In this document: in pieces, positions 1 to 13,269 of the stretch
Layout: every line of letters starts with the position of its first letter
Numbering within the stretch: the stretch's first letter is position 1
Source of the DNA: Panax quinquefolius
Lineage: Eukaryota; Streptophyta; Magnoliopsida; Apiales; Araliaceae
NCBI GenBank assembly: GCA_020205615.1
Contig: CM035171.1
Coordinates: 8,678,160-8,742,159, forward strand
Direction of reading: 5' to 3'
DNA length: 64,000 bases
The notes under the pieces: model-generated
Database searches by the model: none
The model's input: only the letters and a program-made list of their open reading frames with translations
Told to the model about the DNA's origin: nothing
Translations under genes and position numbers: made by a program

Positions 1-940
1 TCCTCTCATACTCTTTTTTAAGTTGTCATGCGAGGCATAGGCTATGACTTTCCCACGCTGCATGAGAACACATCCTAACCCTTTGCTCAAGCATCACAGA
101 GATAACAAATCCATCCAACCAGATGGTATTGTTAAACAAAATAAAATAAGTCTCCTCTAAGCTCTTGGAAACTTTTCGCATTCTTCATTCCAAACGAATT
201 TTGTATCCTTCCGAAAGTTAGCCGAAGTTAATGGAGTAGCGATTCGAGAAAACCCTTCCACTAAATCTCCGATAATAACCAAATAAGCCCAAAAGCTACG
301 TGACTTCAACCACCGACTTTCTATTGTTCCTAACTTTGTATTGCTTCAATCTTCACGGATCAACAGATACTCCATGTTTTGACACCATTATGCCCAAGAA
401 AGGCTACTCTCAAGCCGTAACTCGATTTCTTCAATTTGGCATATAGTTGGTTTTCACGGCCTTTGAGTACCAAATTTCAAAATGGTGCTCATGATCTTCA
501 CGACTTTTGAATATATAAGGATGTCATCAATAAAGACAACAACGAACCGATCCAAATATTCCTTGAATACTTTTGCTCATCATATCCATGAAAGTCATAG
601 CAGGAGCATTAGTTAGTCCGAAAGACACGACTAAGAATTCATAATGCCCATACCGAAGTTCTCAAGGCGCTTTGAATATCCTCGCCTAATTTTCACCGAT
701 GATATCCGTAATCTAAGATCGATTTTTGAAAAGAATCAGTGCCTCAGAATCGGTCAAACAAGTCATCAATACGAGGTAGAGGATACCTATTCTTGATGGT
801 GACATGGTTCAATTCCCCGATAGTCAATACAAAGTCGCATACTCCCCGCCTTTTCTTTTTTACAAATAAAACAGAGCACCCCAAGGAGATGTACTAGATT
901 TAATGAAACCGATGTCCAACAATTCCTCAGAATTGACCTT
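1..940 (-). pseudogene. A0 reverse transcriptase / RNase H, broken
   Basis: The complement of 1-120 reads as the start of RNase H (KGLGCVLMQRGKVIAYAS, then frameshifted). The complement of about 480-900 reads as RT palm. The catalytic FIDD motif followed by ILIY lies at 523-534 and is intact, unlike the copy at 37.8 kb, which reads FIDG. The reading frame changes repeatedly, so no long ORF survives. The family role is copying element RNA to cDNA in cytoplasmic particles. Confidence 0.8.
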
Positions 941-1640
941 TAACTCCTCAAGTTCAATAGAGCCATTCGATATGGGGTTTTAGAAATGGGCTTTGTACTG
1001 TGTTCAAGATCAATAAAGAATTCAACTTCACGCTCGGGGTAGACCGGAAGTTCTTCGAAATACGCCAGAAAGTCAATAACAATGTGAATATTATTCAAAT
1101 TTGACGTGTCTTTATTCAAATCCATAACATGGGCTAAGAAAGCTTGACATCCGCTTTTCAATAAACGGTCATAGCTTTATGATTAGATATGATAATGATT
1201 GATTTTAATGGTTTAGTTGTTTGAATTCGCATAACAAAGTCAAGTTAGAATATGAAAACTAACAACCTTACGAAAACAATCAATTTTGGCACGATGAGTA
1301 GTTAACCAATCAATCCCTAAAATCACATCAAAAGCAAGTATCTTTAAAGAGATAAGGTCAATGTAAGGTGATGGTGCCAACTCAATCAAACAAGATTTAT
1401 AAACAAAGGATGTGATGAAAGTTTCTCCTAACTGAGTTTCCACAGATAGTCAAAGTCTAATTTCTCCTGAGTCAAGTTTAAACGCTGAGCACATGCAGAG
1501 AGATAAATGAATGGGTAAAGACCCCAGATTGCGTAAGGTATAAACTTCGCAAGAATTTATAAATAGCTTACCCGCGATCACCTCGCTTGGGTTCCTCGAT
1601 TATGACCAAATACAACAAACGCCTTCCCTAATCGCTGACT
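941..1640 (-). pseudogene. A0 aspartic protease and RT-start region, broken
   Basis: Fragments at 940-1161 (ending TKPISKTPYRMA, the conserved start of gypsy RT) and 1240-1443 (ETFITSFVYKSCLIEL...FDVILGIDWLTTHRAKIDC) match the protease and connector of plant gypsy Pol. ILGIDWL near the protease C-terminus is diagnostic. Where the family has the catalytic Asp-Thr-Gly (complement of about 1515-1540) the bases do not encode DTG. The same site is damaged in the other copies. Confidence 0.75.
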
Positions 1641-1689
1641 TTCGACTTTTCTCGATGTTTTTTGAGTCACCGTCCTCAATAACTAGGTT

Positions 1690-2560
1690 TCACCATCGCA
1701 TAATTCGAAAGCGATATGTCCTTCCTTTCCACAACTATAGCATACCTTGAATCGTCAGGGGCGCTTGACCGATATGTCCTCTTTTCGTGATTTGAAGATA
1801 TGACCGGTGGTCGCTTCCTCCCCTTAGAACCAGCTTGTCACGCCAAGACCGCTGCCTTCACATAGTCGTTGTTAAATCTCTTTTAAAATCTCCTCCCGAC
1901 TCGCTTTCTTCGCTTTTCACGACCATATGATTACCACCAGAGTGGTTACCATTTCATCCGCTCGCTTTCTTTTCTCCGCAGTTATCATTATTCTCGCTGA
2001 TCGCCATCTCCGGCACGATCCTCGGTTATGGTCCTCAACACCGTAGATTTCAAGTATCTCGCCTTCTATAATTGAGCCTCGCATAACATCCGAATAAAGA
2101 GAAAGTTTACGAGAATGAGATATCGACGACGCCGTGTTTCAAACCTCTAAGAAACATCCGCCATACACGCTCCTCATTCTCCACCAAATGAGGTGCAAAC
2201 TCGATAACTCGCAAACTTTGCCTCGCATCGAGACACCGCCATGTTGTTTTGCTCTAATCATGAACTCCACTTCCTTCATACGACGAACACTTTCGTGAAA
2301 GTATTTGTCATTAAATAGTCTCTCAAACGCCTCCCAAGACATGCCGAAAAGTACCGATGGGTACGCTTCACGCATCCCACCAAGAAGAGTCCTTCGCCAC
2401 TTTAACATAAAGGTGGCGAATGGAACCTTCGTTCTCCGCGCATCCCAAGACATCGAATATCTTGGTAATTTGTTTGACCCATGTTTCCGCCATGATCGGA
2501 TCTCGCTTTCCCTTTAAATTCGTGGTCCTAACTCTTTGAACTGCTTCCGTTGTGATAACC
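1690..2560 (-). pseudogene. A0 gag (retrotransposon gag domain plus zinc knuckle), broken
   Basis: The fragment at 2139-2453 contains KVPFATFML, REAYPS, GMSWEAFERLFNDKYF and RRMKEVEF, the core of the plant retrotransposon_gag (PF03732) fold. The zinc-knuckle region follows at about 1728-1800 on the complement but is frameshifted. Gag forms the particle that packages element RNA. The near-identical block in A3 (35.75-36.2 kb) and B1 (43.3-43.9 kb) shows that the two families share this protein. Confidence 0.8.
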
Positions 2561-2954
2561 CGTGAATCGCTATCATTTCTCCTCAGATTTTGAACACGAG
2601 TCTCCTCGTCTCGATTTTATTTGAACCGCAAAAAAGCTTCTAAACATCCCCTCGCTCATCATCTCGCCTCAATGGTGTTGTTTCACAGAGGAACATTGCC
2701 ACCACTGTCAGACGCTCTCCTCGCTGGTAAGACAGCATCTCCACTGGCCTCATTTACTACATCATTAATATTCTCACGACATTCTCAAATACCGCCATAA
2801 AACAAGGGTTAATTAAGGAAATCAATATATCACATAATATCCCTATATACCCACTAACTAACAAATAAGCTTAGTAGACACACACTAGCTAAGGATTTAC
2901 TCTGCCTCCCTCCTAGTTCTATTCCCCGATCTCCGCCAGAGATCATATCCCTAA

Positions 2955-2965
2955 GCTCGATACCA
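2955..2965 (-). promoter_or_regulatory. A0 primer binding site (initiator-Met tRNA type)
   Basis: The complement reads TGGTATCGAGC directly inside the 5' LTR. The usual plant site is TGGTATCAGAGC, so one A is missing from the CAG. The other four primer sites in the window are altered at the same spot. Confidence 0.8.
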
Positions 2966-2968
2966 ACC

Positions 2969-5676
2969 GCGACGCCCCCAAAATAGTATACATCACCCAT
3001 TCTCGAAATCAATATACACGGTACGTAAACAACTACAACTTTATTATTACAACAAGAAATCTGTGAGTTTAAATACAAATATTATCTTCTGTATAATATT
3101 TATACTCAAATAAATCCTCATCACATTTATCGATACATTATTTTACAAAATGGTGAGGACTACTAAACAATCCTTTTCTAAAACCTTCATTCCATACCCC
3201 GACTCATACTCGCTTATATTCTCGCCTCCCGAGAAGAATGGAACAAAAGGAAAAGGGTGAGCTCAACTAGCTCAAGAAGAATATTACGACTAAGATAATA
3301 TACAACAAATTATCGTTAGTCTTCAACAGGAAAAATTTAATAAAATACAATAGACAACAAATTTTCAATCAATATTCGCAATGAAATAATAATTCATTAA
3401 GAGTTAAGTAGAGAATGCAAACTACTATCTTCTATGTATGAATTTAAAAAAGTTCATCATCTATCTTTTATCCCCGTAACATCAATCAATATACATCTCA
3501 ATCAAATATTCATCTTTGCACTACGTGCCAAAGATATTCATCACCGTCATGTTCATTTAAACACTGCTCATCTTTGCACTACAAAGCCAAAGATATTAAT
3601 CACCTCATGTTTCATCTCAACACTGCTCATCTTTGCACTACAGCCAAAGATATTCTTCAGAATCATTCATCTGTGCCAAAGATATTCTTCAGAATCATTC
3701 ATCTTTGCACAAAGCCAAAGATATTCAATAATATCATCATTTAAGACCGAGGATGATGAAAAATATTTTTAAAGAAACGAATCCAAAGGAAACAAAATGA
3801 CAAGGATTAAGGATTAAGGATTCGTATTTTGTTTTATCCATGTCCAACAATACCCAAAAAATAATCATAAGTGGTGTAAAATTCAAGAATGATCAAAACA
3901 TGGATACAATCAAAGCTAGTATCCAAAATAGATGTTTTGGACAAAAAGAAGAAATTTTATTTTTCTATGAATAAAGATACGTCGATACGTGAATAAAGGT
4001 CAGATACGTGAATAAAGACCGTATACGTGAATAGAACCGGACACCAAAAGATAGAAATTCCACAAAAAAACATCTTCACGCTTTCATTAATAAGACTCGT
4101 GAATAAGAATCGTGAATAAGAACTCATGAATAAGAACTCGTGAATAAGAACTCATGAATAAGAACCCCATATGAAAAAAGTTCCAAATTTGATAAAAACT
4201 TCAGATCAATATTTCAAAGATAATGATATCAAGAAATAATATCATTACGAAAAAAAATAATATCCCTTACCTCAAAGAATCAAGATTTCTAAGGAAAGGC
4301 TCAAGTGATGTCGAATGAAACTTGTACCGAATAAAGAACTCTCAAAGTATCTAAATACTCACAAAATACGCCAATAATATAGAGAGAGAAGAGAGAAAAC
4401 TTTGTTTCGTGTGATTTTCAATTCTAACTTAGCCTTTCTATTTATAGAAAAATGTTAGCTACCAAGGTGCATTTCGACCACCACCGATGGCTTTACTCGC
4501 TACTATTGCCACCCACCACATTTGAAATAAAATTCAGCACATTTCTTCACCAACCACAAGTGGGGCCCACTCAATTCTAGAATTTTCCACCAAAATCAAT
4601 TATAACCCTAATTTCCTAATCGACACCTCTCTTAAAATTCATAACAAATCATTCGCTGCATTTTTTAATCTGCTCAAAATTTGTGGACATATACTCAACT
4701 TATGTATGTATAATATACCCAAAAATTACTATTAATCCAACTATTTGATTAAAAATTATAACCCCGCAATATATCTCAAAACCCGATTTAATTTTTAATA
4801 CCTCCAACTGATAAAATACCGATAAAACACCTCAACAATAATTTCTTCATTTATAACCACATAAATAAATCCATCATTTATATCCACATAAAATAAATAT
4901 TTCTTTATCATATGAATCAATAATTAATTATTCACAAATAATATTACGTAATCACAATTATGACAACCAGTGCCGCTCCTGTGAGAAAGGGGGGCTTCCG
5001 ATAAGGATTTCTCCTTCATCGCCAGCAATTAGTGACCAAACCTCTCCTCGATGTAACTTTCTAGACATCGCCAATAATGCTATCTAATAATATTATTTAA
5101 ATAATATGAATTATTGATCCGATAATGGAGATAATGCAAGTGCTGACAATTATCAACAACAATAATATAAAATATCAACGCAAAGAATTATCAATCAATA
5201 AAATAAAATATCGAATAAAGAATTATCGTGAAAATTATCGAGTAAAGGCCTTCACGTAAGGATCAATAATTCAATAATAATATGCGTAATACCGCCATTT
5301 TTTAACTATCGCAACCACGCTAATGCCAGACATCGATTTTAACCACCGCATTCCAAAAATAAATAATAATTCAGAATAACTACGCCGTTATTTTTAACCA
5401 ACTTATATTCATCGCTTTCTTCATCCAATCGCTCCCGCATGGGCCACACATCCATTAAAAGGTCAAGGCTACGCATTTAATATTCCCTCGACAATATTTA
5501 ATATTCCACCAAACTAATATTCCCCACAAAAATGAATATTTTATAACCACTTTGCTTTATTTTTTAAATATTTATGATTTAACCCTTAATAACTATCCAC
5601 ATTAATCAAATCAACCCTTACTATTTCAAAATAATAAATAAAGGAAATTCCTTTTATTTAAAAAATATTTCCATCA
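2969..5676 (-). repeat. A-family LTR (5' LTR of A0)
   Basis: It matches, in reverse, the LTRs at 10253-13074 and 53888-56487. It contains the A-type hairpin array at about 3500-3740 (ATCTTTG, loop CACTAC..GC, CAAAGAT) and the 14-base repeats (GTTACTATTCA[C/T]GA on the complement) at about 3960-4170. The last bases expected of the LTR (complement TGTAAGACC) are missing or altered at 5665-5676, where B sequence begins. Confidence 0.85.
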
Positions 5677-7146
5677 TCTTCAATAACAAAAGATCCAATA
5701 GAATAATAATAAAGGAACCAACCACATCGGTGAAATTCACATTAACCGAATCGGGATGATCCAAAACTATCCAAATAATAAATGCTTTGAATAATAATAA
5801 ATACAATGGAACCCGAGTTCATCTACATCAAATTGTAAAAATACACGAGGATGATGACAATGACATAATATTCCAAATGTAATAATAAATGCGAATAATA
5901 AACAATGGAACCAGTCCTGTAAAACATGAAAAGACACGCATGTGATATTCCAATTTCATGAATAATAAAGAATGGAATAACGGAATAAGAAGATCACCAA
6001 GTATAGGGATTCCAGCATAATATAATAAAGAAACCAGTTATTCAAATGTAATAAATAAGAATGGAATAATATAAGGATTTCACCAAGTATAGGGTATTCC
6101 ATCATAATAAATGCGTATAATAAAACAATGAACTGGTTATGTATAGGGTATAATAATAAAGAACTTTTACAAAAGTTATTCAACACAATGTAATAATAAT
6201 GAAATGGAATAATGTAAGTTCTCTTCATGAATAAGAAAGAATAACACCACTTTTACAAAAAGTTATTCCAATGTAATAATAATGAATAATAATGTGTTCA
6301 AATAATATCCCTTTACACCTTAAAGAATCCTAATATATGGAAAAGTGAAGTAGCGAGAATACTTTTCTTCTTTCTCTATAGTTTCTCTGTAGAGTTTCAA
6401 AGTGAATTCGTTAGAAATAATGAAGAAATGAGCTTCTATTTATAGAAAAATAGAATGCATAAGTAATTAATCCATGAATCTATCCAGATTGATTTACTTT
6501 TAATCTGACCCATCATATTTAAAGCAAAATCTTTTAAATAAAATATCATATATTCTATTTATATAAAAACATTTTACTATCGCAAACACTATGCAACACT
6601 ATGCAAAAACACTATGCAACACTATGCATAATAAAATATAATATATTCTATTTATGAATAACTTTAATAAAGTATTCTTTTATATAAAAAGATGTTTCGC
6701 TTTTATTACGTTAATAATAATGAATAAATCAAAACGCCATTATCGCTATAAATGGAATCAAACCGAGTGACTTCTCACATAAGCATCAATAATCAATACC
6801 GCTGTCTATTACTACGCACCACACGTATTCATCGCATTTTTTACTACCGAAAGTAGCTCAACAAGATCAATGGTAAAACTTCCATTAGTTATTTCAATAA
6901 AATATTTTTGTTGTTTTCTCAATCCGACAATAATTACATTGTGGGGTCCACCAATGATTGAGTAGTTGTCGAATATTCCCTCGCTAAACCGAATATTCCC
7001 CACCAATCAATATAATATAACTACTTGCATACTTTGCAAAATTTATAAATACTACCCACAACTATAATATTATCTCAAATTCACACCATAATATTAAAAA
7101 TTATTTCGACAAAATTTAAATCTTTATTGATAAAATGGGTCTCACA
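5677..7146 (-). repeat. B-family LTR fragment
   Basis: It resembles 24480-25829 and 18660-20073 in the same orientation and ends with the B terminus GGTCTCACA. It lacks the LTR 3' third, as expected if A0 inserted into it and the rest lies left of the window. It holds the ~70-base B array (TTCCAATGTAATAATAA units), the ACTATGCAA short tandem near 6590-6620 and a TATA box on the complement near 6435-6445. Confidence 0.8.
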
Positions 7147-7717
7147 CATTGCCAATAATGTTATCCAATAATATTATTCGGATAATATGAATTATTGTTC
7201 GATAATAGAAAATACGTGTAATGACAATTTATTGAAAATAACAAGATTATAAAATATCAATCGCAGCAATTATTGAATCAATAAAATAAAATACTCAAGA
7301 GTAATTACTATAACAATTATCGAAAGTAGTGTCTTCACGTAAGAATCAAGAATTGGTGCAATACTGGTATGCCATCGTGTTTTAACCAATTTAGTATTTT
7401 AACAAGATAATCTGTAATAACTACGCCATCATTTATAAACAACTTATATTTGTCGCTTTCTTTCATCCAATCGCTTTCAAGTTATGGGGCCCACAACAGT
7501 CGCGTCATTCAGCATCGATATTCTCGACAAAAAAAGATATTCCACGACCAAACGAATATTCTCCGACAATAATAAATATTTTATAACCACTTAACTTTAT
7601 TTTGAAAAAATTATATATATCACCCTTAACTTTAACTTTTATCAATTTAACCATTTACTGAATAATAATTATAAGAAAAATTGAATACTTTTATTTCATA
7701 AAATTCGGGGCCTTACA
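7147..7717 (-). repeat. A-family LTR fragment (LTR 5' portion)
   Basis: It matches 46684-47288 in the same orientation and ends in the A terminus ...CTTACA at 7717. The B LTR ends exactly where it resumes (CATTGCCAATAATG), so B inserted into this older A LTR. The remaining part lies beyond the nested insertions, outside the window. GTATT directly to its right is a candidate target-site base set that cannot be matched here. Confidence 0.8.
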
Positions 7718-8028
7718 GTATTCACTAGAGATCGTCTCTCAAACTTTTCACCAGTCTTCGATGCATGCTTACCTAAAACTTTAAATCCCTTTTCTCGGTT
7801 TTGGCTGACCTTGTAGACGGTGAAGAAGAAATCTAGAGAAGGCTCCACCCCGACTTCATGGTAGAAAGCGATGAAGGCCAGAATATGAATGTAGGAGCTC
7901 GGTACCAATTGGGAGAACCAAACACCAATAAACCCTAAGAGGGTTATTACGAACACGTGAAGAGGAAACCGAATCCCCTTATCCATGATAGATACAGGAA
8001 TAGCCGTCCATCCCTCCGGTCGCTAATA
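7718..8028 (-). pseudogene. PF04195-like 'putative gypsy-type transposon' ORF, C-ward part
   Basis: On the complement the frame reads EGWTAIPVSIMDKGIRFPLHVFV, then SQLVPSSYIHILAFIAF and VEPSLDFFFTVY. This matches the plant family annotated as putative gypsy-type transposon (PF04195), whose hallmark is GLRFPLHPFV...LAPSQLHPN. The reading then enters the A LTR and is no longer native. The preceding coding part lies at 25835-26218, on the other side of B2; joined at the CATCC duplication they make one domain. It is a remnant of an older element rather than a host enzyme. Confidence 0.65.
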
Positions 8029-8033
8029 CATCC
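8029..8033. repeat. Target-site duplication of B2, left copy (CATCC)
   Basis: CATCC here is repeated at 25830-25834 directly outside the other end of B2. Five bases is the usual length for gypsy integrases. Confidence 0.85.
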
Positions 8034-8998
8034 TGTGACGCCCCCAAAATTAGGTATACGTCACCCATCTTGGGTCGCCACTTACATGGTACATAAATTC
8101 AAATACAACTTACTAATATAACTGTCGTGTACAATACGACATAAACTGTGAGTTTGAATACAAATATTGTCTACTAGATATTATACAAACTCAAAAGGAG
8201 TCCTCATTACAACTATTATCACACTATTTCACATAATAGTGAGGACTACTAATGCTATCCTCTCGGACCATTACTCCGTTCCACGACTAAGTCCCGGTAT
8301 GTTCTCATTTCAAGAGAATAAAGGAAAGAAAGGTGAGCTCAACTAGCCCAAGAAAGAAATATTATGACTAAGATAATGCGTAATAAATTATCATTAGCCT
8401 TCAACAAAGTTAAACCGATAAAATACAATAGACAACAAGTTTAATCATAATGAATAAGCAATCCATTAAAAGAGTCAAGAGAAAATAAAATCTACTATCT
8501 TTTATGATTTAAAAGGTTTTTCATCATCATTATAAATGAGACTCGACTTTAATGAATAAACCACAATATCTAATCATCCCCGTACTACCTGGTCAAGGAT
8601 TTTCATCAAATTATCAATGGTCATGACTATACCAATCACCCCCGGTCATAATCATACCAAAAACTATCCACCACTGCATTACAGGCCACTGAGGATTTTT
8701 GTCACATCATTTATATCAAGCCATGATTATACCGAATGAACCCTGGTCATAATCATACTAAGTTCATCTATGCACGTAAGCCAAAGATAACTTTCAACAT
8801 AATATAAACATGAGGATGATGACAATGATATAAGAATTCAATAAAACAAGTTCAAGAATTAATTTATCTAGGAATTATTAACGTCCAAATTGTCAACAAG
8901 ATACTGTTTTGTAGAGTAAAATTCAAGAATGATCAGAAGAATATTTCCATGAAAAGATACTGGATGAAGCGCAAATATCAAGGATATTCCACTAATTT
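8034..8998 (-). repeat. B2 3' LTR, first part
   Basis: It matches the first 970 bases of the B LTR at 23431 on. It includes the hairpins at about 8575-8810 (for example AAGTT..ATCT pairing with AGATAACTT). It breaks off at about 8998 and continues at 18567 after the A insertion. About 25 bases (AAATATCAAGGATATTCC and neighbours) occur on both sides of the break, far more than a 5-base duplication. Confidence 0.85.
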
Positions 8999-10252
8999 TA
9001 CGGATGTCAAGTTTTCTTAGTCCATGTTATGGATTTGAATAAAGACACGTCAGATTTGAATAATATTCCTGTTGTTATTTATTTTTCCTGACGTATTTCC
9101 TGAAGAATTTCTTGGTTTACTCCCAAAGATCGATATTAAATTTTGTATCGACTTTGAACCCTAGACAAAACTCATTTCTAAAATCTCATATCGAATGGCT
9201 CCTATTGAACTTCGTGAGTTAAAATTCAACTATAGAATTTGGTACTTGAGCCTTTATCCGGTGACTTCCTTTGCGGAATGCACCGCCGACTTCTCGTAGG
9301 GGACGCCATATTTGTGCGCAGTAAACCGACAGGTGTCATTGTAACGTCTTATCCAAGGTTGGGATATGAGTCACGATTGAGAACAACCTAAGTTTCAGAA
9401 TCGAAATACGTAGCTTTCAGGCTTAGTTGGATATTATCGGAGATTCGTTGAAGGATATTCTCGAATCGCTATTCCATTAACGCAGCTGACTCGTAGAGAT
9501 ACAAAATTCGAATGGAGCAAAAATGTGGGAAGAGCTTCGAAGAACTCAAGAGGAGACTCATTTCAGCACATGTTCTGACCATGCTATCCTGGAAAAGCGA
9601 ACGTGGTAGGCGACGTGTTGAGTAGAAGATCGTATACAAGACGAAAGTACGATATTATCAAAGACTCATTTCAGATAATTTACAAATAATAGAGATGGAG
9701 ATGAAAACTCTAGTACCCACGGATGATGATATCTGAGTATAATCGACTTTAATTGATAAAGTTAAAGTTGTTCAAGCTACACACCGGAGCTGATGAATTT
9801 GAAGAAGGAGGTGCAAGAAGTTGTTATTTCAAAAGCGAGAATCGGTGAGGTGGGGAAAGCTCAAACCTTCGATTTATTAATCCATTTGAAATTCTCGATC
9901 GAATAGGAACTGTGGCCTATAGAATCGTTTTACCGCCAAGTATGACGCGTGTTCATAACGTTTTTCACGTATCGATGTTACGTAAATATGTGGATGACCC
10001 GAACCACGTCATTGAGTTAGAACCGGACGAGATAGCCAAGACTTAACGACGAGGAGGTACTGTCAAGATCTTGGATAGGAAAGAACATGTCCCATGTCTC
10101 GAGGTTATACCACAAGTTAAAGTTTTGTGGAGAAACCATGCTATTGAGGAAATGACCGGGAGTTGAAAACGAAATGAAAGTGAGGTATTCTCATCTTTTC
10201 GAAATACTGTGTCGTCGCCAATTTCGAGGACGAAATTTCATAAGGAGGGAGG
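8999..10252 (+). pseudogene. A1 left partial internal region (pol remnants)
   Basis: It begins at ACGGATGTCAAG (connector before RT) and repeats the block at 14482-15735. It shows the RT start ([14 protein letters not shown]), a ~170-base module also found in B elements, the RNase H entry (VGYY RFVEGYSRIAIPLTQLTRRDT) and the integrase tail (RVHNVFHVSMLRKYV, ILDRKEHVP). The RT palm and the integrase core are missing. It ends in the polypurine tract at 10239-10252 (CATAAGGAGGGAGG). Confidence 0.75.
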
Positions 10253-13074
10253 TCAGAAGACCCCAAATTATTATTAATGAAATTTAATTTTCTCTATTTA
10301 TTATTTTAAAATAGTAAGGGTTGATTTGATTAATGTGGATAGTTAGGGGTAAAATACGCAAATATTTCAAAATAAGCAAGTGGTTATAAAATATTCATTG
10401 TTGTCTTGGAATATTCGTTTGGTCGTAGAATATTCAGATCGTCTTGGGAATATTCGTATTTACTGACGCAGCCTTTTAGGGCCCCATAACTGGAAAAGCG
10501 ATTGGATGAAGAAAACGACAAATATAAGTTGTTTATAAATAACTACAGCTTGTTATTACTATTATCTTGTTGGAATACCCTATGGTTAAAACACACTAAT
10601 ACACGCCGTTGAACAAGAAAGACACCAGTATTTCACCAATTATTGATTCTTACGTAAGAAGGCACTACTCAATAATTGTTACAAAGAATTACTCGCTCAA
10701 AGATTTTATTTTATTGATTCAATAATTGTCATATTGATATTTTATATTATCGTTGTTCAATAATTGTCATTACACAAGATTTTCCATTATCGAAGCAATA
10801 ATTCATATTATCCTAATAATATTATTAGATAACATTATTGGCAATGTCTAGAAAGTTCTGCCTAAGGAGAGGTTTGGTCACCTAATCATTGCTACCAAGA
10901 AGAGAGAGAACCTTATCGAAAGCCCTCTTCCTTAACTACCGTCACAAGATCTTGTGATTCTCGTAATATTATTTATGAATAATTAATTATTGATTTATAT
11001 GATGAGGAAAATATTTATTTTATGTAGATATAGATGGAGAAAATTTTTAATGTGACAATTGTTGAAAATTAATATTTTATCTTTTTCTCGATAAAATAAT
11101 TCATTTAAATATATTATTTTAATAATATATTAACTATGATATTTTTATAATGAATGTGGGATATATGAGTATATGAGGAGGAAGAGTATTTTTGTGGCAT
11201 TAAATGTTTAACACATATTTTGTGTGTGTCAGGACACAATTATCGATCAAATTTGATTATATAAATTAGAAAATCGCTTCGCTTATGGATTTCTTGGCCA
11301 ATTTCTGCTTGGAATTTGGAAAAATTTCTTCTCGCAAAGTTGTAGAGAATTGAATTTCCTATAAAAATTCATGAGTTTCAATTTTTCCGATAAAAGATCT
11401 ATTTATTATGAATTATTGAAGTTCCAAAGTTCAAATAATTGATTTTTGGAAGTTTTAATTGTTTTAATTAACAAAAACGCTTTTTGGAATGTTTAGGTGG
11501 CCTCATTTAATATGTGTAGGAGCTGAATTCAGATTTAAGTGAGTGTGCATATGAGGTTTTGGAAAATATATATTAATATTATATTAAATTTTCTCGCTTT
11601 GTGTTCTAAGCAATTTTCCATAAATAGGTGCTTAGGTTAGAATTGAAAATCACACCGTAAATCAAGTTTTCTCTCTATATTATCGAGCGTATTCTTGTGA
11701 GTATTTTGAGTATACTTTGAGTATTGCTATACTTGCAAAGTTCAAGTCATAGCCTATATCCTGTTTCAACTGTAAGTACTGCCTTTCGAGGTAAGGGATG
11801 TTATTTTCTTCTCAAATGATATTATTTCTTCAATATCATTATGTCAAATATTGGTTGGAACTTTTATCAAATTTGGAACTTTTTCATGTCGGGTTTACTA
11901 TTCATGAGTTACTATTCACGAGTTACTATTCATGAGTTACTATTCACGAAGTTACTATTCACGAGTACTATTCATTCAAGCGTGAAGATGTTTTTTGTGA
12001 AATTTCTATCTTTTGGTGTTTGAGTTACTATTCACGATACTGTACTATTCACGATACGACACTATTCACAAATACGCACTATTCAATTTAAAAATGAAAT
12101 TTCTTCTTTTCGTCTAAAATATCTATTCGGATACTAGCTTTGATCAGATCCATGTTTTGATCATTCTTGAATTTTACACCACTATGATTATTTTTGAGGT
12201 ATTGTTGGACATGGATAAAACAAAAGTACGAATCCTTAATCCTTAATCCTTGTCATTTTGTTTCACCGGATTCGCTTTTTTAAAATATTTTTCATCATCC
12301 TCACCTTAAATGATGATATTATCAATATCTTTGGCCCAGTAGTGCAAAGATGAATGATTTCTTGATGAATATCTTTGGACCGTAGTAGTGCAAAGATGAA
12401 CAGTGTTGAGATGAATACGACCGATCGATTAATATCTTTGGCCCGTGAGTGTAAAAGATGAACAGTGTGTTTAGATGAACACGACTAATCGATGAATATC
12501 TTTGGCCCCAGAGTGCAAAGATGAATATTTGATTCCGATATATATTAATTGATGTTACAGGATAAAATATCGACGATGAACTTTTAAATTCATATATAGA
12601 AGATAGTAGTTTGCATTCTCTACTTAACTCTTCTAATGAATTATTATTTCACCGCGAATATTGATTTAAAATTTGTTGTCTATCAGATTCTATTAGATTT
12701 TTCCCTCGTCAAGACTAACGATAATTTGTTGTATATTATCTTAGTCATAATATTCTTTACTAGGCTAGTTGAGCTCACCCTTTTCCTTGTTGTTCCATTT
12801 TTCTTCTCGTGAGGCGAGAATGTAACAGTACTAGCTCAAAAATGGAATGAAGGTTCTAGAGAGAGTTGTTTAGTAGTCCTCACCATTTTTGTAAAATAAT
12901 GTATCAATAATTATGATGGGGATTTATTTGCGTGTGGATATTGCCTGATGGCAATATCTCGTATTTAAACTCACAGCTTATATGTTGTAATAATAAAGTT
13001 GTAGTTATTTCCGTATCATGTATTTGGCGACTCGTAATGGGTTGGATGGAATGGACCTATTTTGGGGCGCCACA
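10253..13074 (+). repeat. A-family LTR, first of A1
   Basis: It starts just after the polypurine tract at TCAGAAGACCCC (an altered TGTAAGACC) and ends GGGGCGCCACA before the primer site. It has a TATA-like CATAAATAG at 11619-11627, which sets transcription start near ATTGAAAATCACACC. It also has 14-base repeats GTTACTATTCA[C/T]GA at about 11900-12060 and hairpin units (ATCTTTG...CAAAGAT) at about 12330-12520. The end shared with B LTRs is GGGCTAGTTGAGCTCACCC near 12765 onward. Confidence 0.88.
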
Positions 13075-13076
13075 AT

Positions 13077-13088
13077 TGGTATCGTAGC
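13077..13088 (+). promoter_or_regulatory. A1 primer binding site (initiator-Met tRNA type)
   Basis: TGGTATCGTAGC two bases after the LTR; the usual site is TGGTATCAGAGC. Here CAG reads CGT, another variant of the same damaged trinucleotide. Confidence 0.8.
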
Positions 13089-13269
13089 TTTGGGATACGA
13101 TCTCCAAGCGAGATCGGGAATAGAACTAGGAGGGGAGAGACGAGTAAATCCTTCGCTAAGTGTGTCCTACCTAAGCTTATTTGTTGGTTGGTCATAATAT
13201 AGGGGTATTATGTGATTTGTTAATTTATTTAATTAACCCTTGTTTTATGATAGTTTTTAAGAATGGTCA

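Larger units (their letters stand above)
1..5676 (-). mobile_element. A0: Ty3/gypsy (Del/Tekay-like) element, 3' part outside window
   Basis: Read on the minus strand the order is 5' LTR (2969-5676), primer site, gag, protease, RT, RNase H, after which the window ends. Integrase and the 3' LTR would lie to the left. Recognisable coding blocks in the right order, the tRNA-iMet-like primer site and an LTR matching those at 10253, 15736, 44596 and 53888 identify it. Its 5' edge abuts B-family LTR sequence, so A0 most likely jumped into a B LTR. Every ORF is broken by small indels, so it is probably dead unless those are sequence errors. Confidence 0.85.
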